A stretch of 64,000 nucleotides of DNA from CAYZGU01 sp964478165 (lineage in GTDB: Bacteria > Poribacteria > WGA-4E > JAJDTR01). Below, piece by piece: positions 9,045-16,013 of the stretch; position 1 is the stretch's first letter, and every line of letters starts with the position of its first letter. Position numbers and translations under genes: made by a program. Below the pieces are notes generated by a model. That model was not told the origin of the DNA. It ran no database searches and was given only the letters and a program-made list of their open reading frames with translations. The DNA lies in the NCBI GenBank assembly GCA_964478165.1, contig CAYZGU010000010.1, forward strand, positions 62,001 through 126,000. Direction: 5' to 3'.

Positions 9045-9445
9045 TTGTGTCTCTAATAGCTCCCGCAGCGAGGCAGAAAACGTCTATCCTAAGTTCTTGG
9101 CCTTGCTATTCGTTTTTCGTCCCAATTTCTCGTTTTCTTAAGGCGCAGGCGCTAGCGCTAGATTTCTTAAGAAAGTGTTAGAGTTAAAATACATGGGAAA
9201 GCCAAAATCCGTATGCTTTATCACAGAGAAGACACGTGAAAGACAATTATCCATCTGTACGAAATTGGTCTAATCTCAAGAGTTTTCCGGAGAGGACCGG
9301 TTCCCGCATCAGAAATACCTCTCTTGGCGCTAGCCAGCTCTAGATATCTCTGCAGTGATACCGGCCTCATCGCTATGCGGAAGAAGAAAGCAGATATGAC
9401 ACCCCTCAAGCAGCCCTGCAACATAGGCGTGTGTTTCGCTGCCGT
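9045..9445. other. Intergenic region between AIR-synthase-like gene and ispH
   Basis: About 400 bases. It contains the palindromic run GCGCTAGCGC near 9150 inside a larger imperfect inverted repeat bounded by TTTCTTAA and TTAAGAAA (about 9133-9177), which could form a stem in RNA, but no T-run follows in a way that defines a terminator. A 67-codon minus-strand frame (9221-9424) has no recognisable features. Confidence 0.4.
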
Positions 9446-10459
9446 TCATTCGGCGAAAATCTTGGTGATTTCATCCCGCTCAAAGATCTCCAGCACCTGG
9501 CGGTTCCCGGCACCGTCCTCCAGCCAGATTCCATCTTCCCGACTCTGACATCGGCCGATTATTTCACAGCGAATACCTTCTGCACCAAGCATCGTTATTA
9601 TGTTGCGCGTGCTTTCAGGCGCAGCAGCAATCAGCAGTGCTCCTGACGAAATAACACCTAACGGATTCAACAAAAACTCCGCGCAAAGCCGTGCTGTCTC
9701 GTCGGATAGGAATAGTTTTTCTTGCCAAACAACAGCACCGAGCGATGCCGCATGGCACAACTCATGGATAGCGGTCGCAACACCACCCTCGGTTGGGTCG
9801 TGCATAGCATGAACCCCCCCTGCTTCAGCCGCAATCCGTGCATCCTTCAAAACAGAAATCCCAGGACTCTTTAGATAGTTCTTAGCTCGCCGGAGAAAGG
9901 CATCGTGAAATTTTTCCCTAAGTGTTGATTCGCGTTCACGCGCAATAATTGACGTTGCTTCGATACCCAGTCCCTTTGTGAGAATTAGATCATCCCCGGC
10001 CCGTGCACCTGACGAGAGGATTAAGTCTTCCTTTTTAACTTCACCGAGCATCTGTCCGACAACAATCGGTCGATCTATACCATGGGTAACCTCGGTATGT
10101 CCCCCACAGAGAGAGATATTGAAATGTGCACACGCGTCGACGATCTGTCCCATCATGTCGGAAACAAGCTCGGTTTTCGCACGCTTCTCTGGCAAGAGGA
10201 TTGTCACTAGTAACCATTTCGGAATCGCCCCCATTGAGGCAATGTCATTACTATTGACACAAACAAGATACCATCCAATTGCATCAGTGACAAAGGTGAT
10301 CGGATCGCTTTTGACAACGAGACACGTTTCGCCAAAATCAATTACAGCTGCATCCTCCCCAATCCTCGGTCCTACGACAACCCGAGCATCCAGATCGTGT
10401 GATTGAGGGAGGAGATCCTCCAATTCATCGATTTTAAGCTTTCCAAGTGGCAGCATCAT
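9446..10459 (-). CDS. AIR synthase-related (PurM/HypE-like) ATP-binding protein
   Basis: Two-domain PurM-fold protein. The N-terminal half has GEDAAVIDFG (the glycine/acidic dimer-interface and ATP loop), VVKSDPITF, NDIASMGAIPKWLL and GGHTEVT; the C-terminal half has GDDLILTKGLGIEAT and HDPTEGGVATAIHEL. This is the layout of HypE, ThiL, SelD and PurM. The wording is closest to HypE-like 'AIR synthase' proteins, but the HypE C-terminal PRIC-type Cys tail is missing (it ends ITKIFAE), and no hydrogenase or other hyp genes lie near. So it is probably a paralog of unknown substrate, not HypE itself. The frame extends to a GTG at 10492; the ATG pair at 10459/10456 starts at MMLPLGKLK, which is the usual beginning in this family. 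Neither has a clear Shine-Dalgarno site. It lies where rnpA would be expected, next to rpmH. Confidence 0.75.
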   Translation of the reverse strand: MMLPLGKLKIDELEDLLPQSHDLDARVVVGPRIGEDAAVIDFGETCLVVKSDPITFVTDAIGWYLVCVNSNDIASMGAIPKWLLVTILLPEKRAKTELVSDMMGQIVDACAHFNISLCGGHTEVTHGIDRPIVVGQMLGEVKKEDLILSSGARAGDDLILTKGLGIEATSIIARERESTLREKFHDAFLRRAKNYLKSPGISVLKDARIAAEAGGVHAMHDPTEGGVATAIHELCHAASLGAVVWQEKLFLSDETARLCAEFLLNPLGVISSGALLIAAAPESTRNIITMLGAEGIRCEIIGRCQSREDGIWLEDGAGNRQVLEIFERDEITKIFAE

Positions 10460-10522
10460 GATGTTGGGGTAACCGATGGCAGGACAAAGCACATGTCATC
10501 CATTACTTGAACCGATTAAGGA

Positions 10523-10657
10523 CTATGCGCTGACAATTCTCCGACCTTTTAGCCTTCGTCGAGCAATCAGCTTTCGACCATTCCTCGAAGACATTCTCTT
10601 CCGAAATCCCATTTTATTCTTCCGCTTACGACGATGGGGTTGATATGTACGTTTCAC
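10523..10657 (-). CDS. rpmH: 50S ribosomal protein L34
   Basis: A 44-residue, extremely basic protein found by translating the minus strand. It begins MKRTYQPHRRKRKNKMGFRKR and ends with LKGRRIVSA, which is L34 almost throughout: KRTYQP, the RKRKN linker, GFRxRM, and a second Arg/Lys-rich helix. L34 is a small structural component of the large ribosomal subunit. It starts with GTG at 10657, and an AAGGAG site lies seven bases upstream. A good promoter is at 10703-10732. Position next to dnaA is the ancestral bacterial arrangement. Unusually, the gene downstream is not rnpA but the AIR-synthase-like gene, about 60 bases away. Confidence 0.95.
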   Translation of the reverse strand: MKRTYQPHRRKRKNKMGFRKRMSSRNGRKLIARRRLKGRRIVSA

Positions 10658-10702
10658 GAGATTCTCCTTCCGTCCGAAATTTTACACTCGAAAATTCAAC
10701 GA

Positions 10703-10732
10703 ATAATAGTCCATCCACGCTAAATTTGTCAA
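10703..10732 (-). promoter_or_regulatory. Putative promoter for rpmH
   Basis: On the minus strand TTGACA (10732-10727) is a perfect -35 box; 18 bases later TATTAT (10708-10703) is a 5-of-6 match to the -10 box. The rpmH start is about 45 bases downstream. Confidence 0.7.
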
Positions 10733-10744
10733 GTCCTTTTCCGC

Positions 10745-10773
10745 TTGCGCACTCTGCCTTTTCATGATATACT
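10745..10773 (+). promoter_or_regulatory. Possible promoter toward dnaA
   Basis: TTGCGC (10745-10750), 17 bases, TATACT (10768-10773). It lies just before the first DnaA-box triplet, as expected if DnaA autoregulates, but would leave a leader of about 460 bases to dnaA. Weak candidate. Confidence 0.3.
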
Positions 10774-10815
10774 AGCATCAGTCGGTGGAATCGAGTTTAG
10801 GCAATGTGAAGAATT

Positions 10816-10846
10816 TGTGGATGAATTGTGGACAATTTGTGGATAA
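10816..10846 (-). promoter_or_regulatory. DnaA-box triplet, 11-base spacing (upstream array 1)
   Basis: Three DnaA-box-like 9-mers (reverse complement of TTATCCACA) follow one another at exactly 11-base intervals: TGTGGATGA (10816-10824), TGTGGACAA (10827-10835) and a perfect TGTGGATAA (10838-10846). About one helical turn apart, they would put three DnaA molecules on one face of the DNA. Confidence 0.8.
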
Positions 10847-10991
10847 ATTGGATTCTGACGATGGAATCTTCCGCTTCTGCCCCCCAATTGTTATGTTGGC
10901 AGACATCATGAGCCTCTGCAATATAGCTGAATCACGCTCCCCCTTAAGAATTGCTGTCCTGCGAGGCGTATTACTAACACTGGCACGGATT

Positions 10992-11022
10992 TGTGGATGA
11001 ATTGTGGATGGATTGTGGATGT
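10992..11022 (-). promoter_or_regulatory. DnaA-box triplet, 11-base spacing (upstream array 2)
   Basis: A second set with the same geometry: TGTGGATGA (10992-11000), TGTGGATGG (11003-11011) and TGTGGATGT (11014-11022), again 11 bases apart. All have one or two changes at the last positions, so they may be lower-affinity sites. They lie about 215 bases upstream of dnaA. Confidence 0.7.
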
Positions 11023-11238
11023 AGCCATGTTCCCTCTAGGCCAACCAGCTAATACACACTAATGTCGAGTAAAAGGGTTTGCCGTGTTTCTCCGCATAAC
11101 ACATACTGCAAACCAGCCTTAAAAACCGCGCCCCGTTTTGCCGACAGATGCGCTGATAGTGTCAAAACTTAACCAAGACAACCCTTTATTCTACGCCAAA
11201 GCGGTTACAAACAACTAGCATTTGTAGGAACCACTACA

Positions 11239-12615
11239 ATGGAGCATACCCCCGAAGAAATTTGGTCAGAGATTCTGTCAGGGCTCAGCGAGGTAGCCCG
11301 AAAAGATGTGTATCTACGCCAAGCCAAGCCACTGGCACTCGACGATACTCACTTGACGATTGCCGTACCCGCAGGAATCACACAAGATCAGATAGAAATG
11401 CGTTTTCTCGATGATATCAACCATCTATTGCAGAAACAACCTGGTGCAATTCGAACCCTTCGTATCACTGTTGCACAGCCTGACGCACGACAGAATGCAG
11501 CGTCTGAACCAACCAACGAACCAATCCTAGATTCTGTATCCGCCTCCAAAGACACGCCTGCAAGGCCTTCCACTGGAGCACGCTTGAATACGCGTTACAC
11601 TTTTGAGCGATTCGTTGTCGGCACAAATAACCGTTTGAGTCATGCCGCAGCACTTGCAGTCTCGGAAAATCCTGGAACCATCTACAATCCCCTATTCTTT
11701 TGCGGTGGAGTCGGTCTCGGCAAAACCCATCTCCTCCATGCCATTGGGAATCGAGTACACGAGATTCACCCCGAACTCAAAGTCCTCTATGTGACATCTG
11801 AAACTTTCATGAATGAATACATCGATTCCATCATTGTTCGCGCCACATCTCAGGATTTTCGAGCGAAATATCGCACCGCTGACGTACTCCTCATTGACGA
11901 CATCCAGTTTTTGCAGCGTAAGGATGGAACACAAGAGGAATTTTTCCACACATTTAACGAACTACACCAAAATTCGAATCACATCGTAATGACGAGCGAT
12001 CGTCCGCCGAAGAATCTTGAAGCAGTTGAAGAAAGATTAAGATCGCGATTTGAATGGGGAATGGTAGCAGAAATCAGCACGCCGCAATTTGAAACACGAG
12101 TAGCTATTCTCCGTCAAAAATGTGACGACCACGGATTCGATCATGTACCAGATAGCGTTTTGAGTGGCATTGCAGAAATAGTTCAAACCAACATTCGCGA
12201 ACTCGAAGGAGCACTGCTTCGCATTGTCACAGAGGCCAGTCTATTTGATGAGGACTTGACCGTCGATTTCGCCTACCGCATTTTAAACAACGATGCAACC
12301 TCATTTGCTCCACGCTCAAACCTACCTAAGGCAACAACCGCAGAGGATATTCAAAAATCGGTGGCAGGTTATTTTCGTGTAAAAATCTCGGAATTAAAAT
12401 CCGCAAAGCGTACCAAACAACTAGTTCTTCCTCGGCAAGTTGGTATGTATCTCTGTCGCACGCTGACGGGCCTTTCTCTTGCGGAGATTGCAACAGCTTT
12501 CGGAAGACGCGACCATACGACAGTCATCCACGCACACGATCGCATTGAAGAGAGCCTTCGAGAAAACTCAGAATTAAACGACATTATCAATTTCTTGATT
12601 GAGGAACTGAAATAG
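11239..12615 (+). CDS. dnaA: Chromosomal replication initiator protein DnaA
   Basis: 458 residues, full length. Domain I (about 1-80) binds helicase and begins with the typical W-containing helix (PEEIWSEIL); a variable linker follows (about 85-118). Domain III is AAA+: Walker A GGVGLGKT (156-163), Walker B VLLIDDIQFLQ (216-226), sensor motifs near MTSDRPP and the box VII arginine region RLRSRFEWG. Domain IV carries the DNA-binding signature with FGRRDHTTVIHAHDRI (about 421-436), which reads DnaA boxes. In the ATP form it melts oriC and loads DnaB. Flanked on both sides by DnaA-box clusters, so autoregulation is likely. First gene of the dnaA-dnaN-recF-dciA-gyrB group; separated from dnaN by the origin. 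Confidence 0.98.
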   Translation: MEHTPEEIWSEILSGLSEVARKDVYLRQAKPLALDDTHLTIAVPAGITQDQIEMRFLDDINHLLQKQPGAIRTLRITVAQPDARQNAASEPTNEPILDSVSASKDTPARPSTGARLNTRYTFERFVVGTNNRLSHAAALAVSENPGTIYNPLFFCGGVGLGKTHLLHAIGNRVHEIHPELKVLYVTSETFMNEYIDSIIVRATSQDFRAKYRTADVLLIDDIQFLQRKDGTQEEFFHTFNELHQNSNHIVMTSDRPPKNLEAVEERLRSRFEWGMVAEISTPQFETRVAILRQKCDDHGFDHVPDSVLSGIAEIVQTNIRELEGALLRIVTEASLFDEDLTVDFAYRILNNDATSFAPRSNLPKATTAEDIQKSVAGYFRVKISELKSAKRTKQLVLPRQVGMYLCRTLTGLSLAEIATAFGRRDHTTVIHAHDRIEESLRENSELNDIINFLIEELK

Positions 12616-12694
12616 CGTGTTCACGTTTCAAACATAAAAACTTGTATCACCATGGAAGTCCGGGGGTACGAGTTAAGAGGTCGCGTCCCATCTT

Positions 12695-12868
12695 TGTGGA
12701 TAATATGTGGATAACTTTGTGGATAAGGTGTGTTCCTTTTGTGTACGACTGTGGATAAGTACGGCATTGTGGAAACAGTGTGGATAACCCAAAAGTTTGT
12801 CCACATTTCTTCCACAGGTGCCATGCCAGGTCGCATAAGTGTTTGGGCAAGTTTTCCACATATCCACA
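12695..12868. other. oriC: oriC: DnaA-box cluster between dnaA and dnaN
   Basis: Five perfect DnaA boxes (TGTGGATAA, i.e. TTATCCACA on the minus strand) lie at 12695-12703, 12706-12714, 12718-12726, 12750-12758 and 12779-12787, plus a variant TGTGGAAAC at 12768-12776. They are followed by boxes in the opposite orientation: TTGTCCACA (12797-12805), TCTTCCACA (12808-12816), TTTTCCACA (12852-12860) and ATATCCACA (12860-12868), the last directly abutting the unwinding element. Box density, head-to-head change of orientation and location beside dnaA identify the replication origin. Confidence 0.95.
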
Positions 12869-12960
12869 TCCCCTACTACTATTACTAGTATATGTATATG
12901 TTAATCATTTAAGTAGTATTCTTAAACATAAAATTAATTTAAGCTTTAAATCCGGATTAG
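12869..12960. other. oriC unwinding element with DnaA-trio motif
   Basis: Immediately after the last forward DnaA box comes a short C-rich spacer (12869-12872) and then a run of triplets CTA CTA CTA TTA CTA GTA (12873-12890). This is the DnaA-trio pattern (3'-GAT-5' type on the lower strand) described for the basal unwinding system of bacterial origins. An AT-rich stretch (12887-12960) follows, as expected for the duplex-unwinding element. Confidence 0.88.
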
Positions 12961-13094
12961 CATCGAACAAGGGAAATAGACGTTAATGTTTGTCCAGGTG
13001 AATATTTTTCGCAAGAAACGGCTTATGATTAGCAATCTTCAACTACCAGTTGGTACTATTCAATGCTGTTTAAGGCGGATTCTAGGAGGAAAAA

Positions 13095-14198
13095 ATGGAG
13101 CTAGCCTTTAGGAGAGAAGCACTATTAAAGTCTATACAAATCTTACAAGGGGTTGCTGCTGGAAGGAATACTCTACCAATCCTTTCAAATGTTTTGGTGC
13201 GGGCAGTAAACGATCGGATTGAGATGTCGGCGACAGACCTGGAAGTCGGCATTAAAATCGTTGTCCCGGGCATAATCCATGACGAGGGTGCTATTACGGT
13301 CTCTGCCAGGAAGCTAAGTGAGATTGTGCGTGAGCTTCCACCAGAAGAAATCAAGTTGAAGACAACCGCAACCGATCGCGTTGAGATTACCTGTGGAGAT
13401 GGCGTCTACAAGATAATTGGATTGCCAGATGAAGAATTTCCAAGCCTGCCTTCCATCAGTTCGGATTACTTTACGGTTGATGGAGAAGTCTTACGGTCGA
13501 CAATCGATAAGACGGAGTTTGCGGCATCGACTGAAGAGACTCGGTATTTTCTAAACGGCCTCTATCTGTACATGACACCAGAGGTATCGCAGGTCGTAGC
13601 AACGGATGGACGGCGGCTCGCAGTCGCTTCGAGCGAATCGCTTACACCTGCCCCAGAAAAGTCTATAGGTGTCATTATTCCTTTGAAAGCTGTGAGAGAA
13701 ATAGTAAGGACTTTTGAGGAATCTGTGGAGGTGAGGATTTGCCTTCTTGAAAATCAGATTGTCTTTGCAGATGGTGAAGCAACGCTCACCTCTCGATTGG
13801 TAGAAGGGGATTATCCGAAGTACGATCAAATTATTCCCAAAGACCATGAAAATCGCACAATTGTCAGTGCGGAAAAATTGTTGAGTGCTATTAGGCGGGT
13901 CGCGTTACTGTCGAACCCAAAGACCTTTTCCATTCGTTTAGATATTTACGAGAGTCAAATTCGGGTCTCCGCAAAGACGCCAGAATTGGGAGAAGCCTAT
14001 GAAACGGTTAATACTGAAAGCGGATCTGGGAGTCTAGAGGTTGCATTTGATGCACGTTATCTGATGGATGCGCTGCGTCACATTCACACCGAATTCGTAG
14101 CCATAGAATTCAAGGATTCACAGAGTGCGACAGTACTAAAGCCAGTTTCTGACGACAATCATCTGTGTTTAATTATGCCTATGCGGCTTGAGCCGTAA
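13095..14198 (+). CDS. dnaN: DNA polymerase III beta subunit (sliding clamp)
   Basis: 367 residues, normal for the clamp that encircles DNA and tethers polymerase III. Three repeated clamp domains can be followed: N-terminal domain with LPILSNVLVRA and SATDLEVGI (residues about 24-55), a middle domain with FLNGLYLY and VATDGRRLA (about 150-177), and a C-terminal domain ending in the conserved PMRLEP, here IMPMRLEP, which forms part of the peptide-binding cleft. The start ATG follows a strong TAGGAGG site. It lies downstream of oriC and 44 bases before recF. Confidence 0.97.
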   Translation: MELAFRREALLKSIQILQGVAAGRNTLPILSNVLVRAVNDRIEMSATDLEVGIKIVVPGIIHDEGAITVSARKLSEIVRELPPEEIKLKTTATDRVEITCGDGVYKIIGLPDEEFPSLPSISSDYFTVDGEVLRSTIDKTEFAASTEETRYFLNGLYLYMTPEVSQVVATDGRRLAVASSESLTPAPEKSIGVIIPLKAVREIVRTFEESVEVRICLLENQIVFADGEATLTSRLVEGDYPKYDQIIPKDHENRTIVSAEKLLSAIRRVALLSNPKTFSIRLDIYESQIRVSAKTPELGEAYETVNTESGSGSLEVAFDARYLMDALRHIHTEFVAIEFKDSQSATVLKPVSDDNHLCLIMPMRLEP

Positions 14199-14242
14199 AC
14201 CAGGAGTGGACAGAGGGTATTGGCCCAGTCGATTTTACCTCC

Positions 14243-15403
14243 ATGCACTTGAATCATCTTGTACTGCGGAATTTTCGGAATTATGTTGATTGCGAGATTG
14301 ACTTTCCAAATCGAGTCAACTTAATCACTGGTGGAAATGCGCAGGGAAAAACAAGCCTATTGGAAGCTATTTATTTTCTCAGTACGGCTAAGTCTCACCG
14401 CGCCTACCCCAACGATGAACTTATTCGGCACAATGAAAGCTGGTTTTATCTCAAAGGTATAATTGCAACCGATATCAAGAGGAATAATCCGTCCCCCGAC
14501 TTGATGACTCTTGAGGTGTCCAGTCAGTTACAGGGGCAGAAGCGATTCAAGATGAACGGCGATCTCCAACAACGTCTATCACAATGGATGGGTCAGTTCA
14601 AAGTAGTTTTCTTTTCGCCGGAATCATTGTTCTTGGTAAAAGGTACGCCGGCTGACCGCCGCCGATTCATTGACCTCTTAATCTGCCAGATTCATGCAGT
14701 TTATCTAGTCCAGCTTCAAGACTACCAGTCTGCTCTTAAGCAACGGAACGAGCTACTCAAGCAGATTCGATCAAATCAAGCGAGCAGTGATATGTTAGAG
14801 GCTTGGAATGGGTTACTTGTCGACAATGGTATTTCGATTATCCAAACTCGGTCACAGATCCTCAGTCGCTTGCAAGCCTTCGCGAGGGAGAAACATGCCG
14901 CATTGACTGGTAACTCTGAGCAACTTGAGCTTAAGTATCACCCGTTGCCAGTCCTTGAGGGATTGGATGTAATGGACAGGTCAGACGCTATCACAAGGTT
15001 TCGGAAGGCATTGGAGGATTCCCGGCGTGATGATATATTGCGCGGAACAACCTCAATAGGTCCTCATCGTGATGATATCAAGCTGTTGTTGGAGACCAAG
15101 AAGCAGGGGGTGATGTTCCGCGAGGAAGCGAAACCGTATGCCTCACAGGGACAACAGCGAACAGTCGCGCTCACTCTAAAATTGAGCGAACTTGAAGTAA
15201 TTCATCAGACAACAGGGACTCCACCTATTGTACTGCTGGACGATGTGATCTCAGAGTTGGATGAAAATCGCACGGCGTTCCTATTGGATTTGTTACAGAG
15301 ATTGAATGCACAGACATTCATCACCGCGACTCAGCAAGGTGTTTTGCCAGGAGAACTACCCGATTGTTCAGTGTTGACGGTAGATGATGGGACGGTTGGC
15401 TAA
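14243..15403 (+). CDS. recF: DNA replication and repair protein RecF
   Basis: 386 residues. SMC-like ABC ATPase that helps load RecA at gaps. Opening LNHLVLRNFRNY (residues 3-14) is the typical RecF start; Walker A is GGNAQGKTSLLEAIYFLS (about 30-47); SQGQQRTVALTLKLSE is the ABC signature; Walker B is PPIVLLDDVISELDENR. The motif FFSPESLFLVKG and the RRRFID segment are family-specific. No clear ribosome site is seen before ATG 14243, but the N terminus fits. The following DciA-like gene starts 45 bases later. Confidence 0.96.
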   Translation: MHLNHLVLRNFRNYVDCEIDFPNRVNLITGGNAQGKTSLLEAIYFLSTAKSHRAYPNDELIRHNESWFYLKGIIATDIKRNNPSPDLMTLEVSSQLQGQKRFKMNGDLQQRLSQWMGQFKVVFFSPESLFLVKGTPADRRRFIDLLICQIHAVYLVQLQDYQSALKQRNELLKQIRSNQASSDMLEAWNGLLVDNGISIIQTRSQILSRLQAFAREKHAALTGNSEQLELKYHPLPVLEGLDVMDRSDAITRFRKALEDSRRDDILRGTTSIGPHRDDIKLLLETKKQGVMFREEAKPYASQGQQRTVALTLKLSELEVIHQTTGTPPIVLLDDVISELDENRTAFLLDLLQRLNAQTFITATQQGVLPGELPDCSVLTVDDGTVG

Positions 15404-15448
15404 ATCTATCTGTGGGAGACTATGCAGTGGAGATACCGGGAGAACAGA

Positions 15449-15991
15449 ATGAAATCAGCTTATGGTTCAAGCGAAAAGACATATTCGATTGATATGGTGC
15501 TTGAAGACCTAGTCAAAGACCATGGGTTCGAGCCCAAGATTGTTGAACAGAAAGTTTTCGTTGCATGGAGACAAGCTGTCGGTGACATGATTGCGCGTAA
15601 CACCCAGCCGATCGCACTTGAGAATGGTCGACTCACTGTCTACACATTGTCGCACCCATTGGTTACAGAATTGTCTTTGCTACAGAACCACATTATTCAG
15701 AAAATCAACGATTCCGTTGGTAAAATTGTGGTTAGAGCTCTGCGATTTAAGGTTAGGACCGTGGCTCGCAGCACTCAGCAGCCGACTCAACGGAGTGACA
15801 AATCTCCTCGTCTAAAAAAGTTGGCAGCGGTGGAGATTTCGGCTGACGTTCTAGAGCAGGTTAATCGAGCACTGGTAAATGTAGAAGATCCAGAGTTAAA
15901 AGAAAGTTTAAGACGTCTTTTCATCAGTCAGAGCCAACGCGAAGCGATTGACGCTAGCAATTCGAGATTGCCATCGTCAACAGCCAATTGA
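15449..15991 (+). CDS. dciA: DciA-like protein (DUF721)
   Basis: DciA is the ancestral loader/operator of the replicative helicase DnaB in bacteria lacking DnaC or DnaI. Here the first about 100 residues show the DUF721 pattern: an N-terminal helix, VFVAWRQAVGDMIARNTQPIALENGRLTV (split here as WRQAVGDMIARNTQP then LENGRLTVYT), LTELSLL-like VTELSLLQN and INDSVGKIVVRALRFKV. Its remaining about 80 residues are polar and may be flexible. The open frame reaches 15422, but ATG 15449 has a CGGGAG site ten bases upstream and gives a better N terminus. The last 44 bases fall before gyrB starts. The place between recF and gyrB is common for DUF721 genes. Confidence 0.82.
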   Translation: MKSAYGSSEKTYSIDMVLEDLVKDHGFEPKIVEQKVFVAWRQAVGDMIARNTQPIALENGRLTVYTLSHPLVTELSLLQNHIIQKINDSVGKIVVRALRFKVRTVARSTQQPTQRSDKSPRLKKLAAVEISADVLEQVNRALVNVEDPELKESLRRLFISQSQREAIDASNSRLPSSTAN

Positions 15992-16013
15992 AAAAGGAGT
16001 TGGAATTCACTCT

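Noticed and set aside
9221..9424. 67-codon minus-strand frame between ispH and the AIR-synthase-like gene
   Set aside because: No family signal and no ribosome site; likely chance.
10785..11000. 71-codon frame inside the upstream DnaA-box region
   Set aside because: It is built of box repeats (VDKLDS and similar) and is better explained as DnaA-binding DNA.
12621..12869. Overlapping 60-80 codon minus-strand frames in oriC
   Set aside because: Three frames at once are open because the DnaA boxes repeat; not genes.
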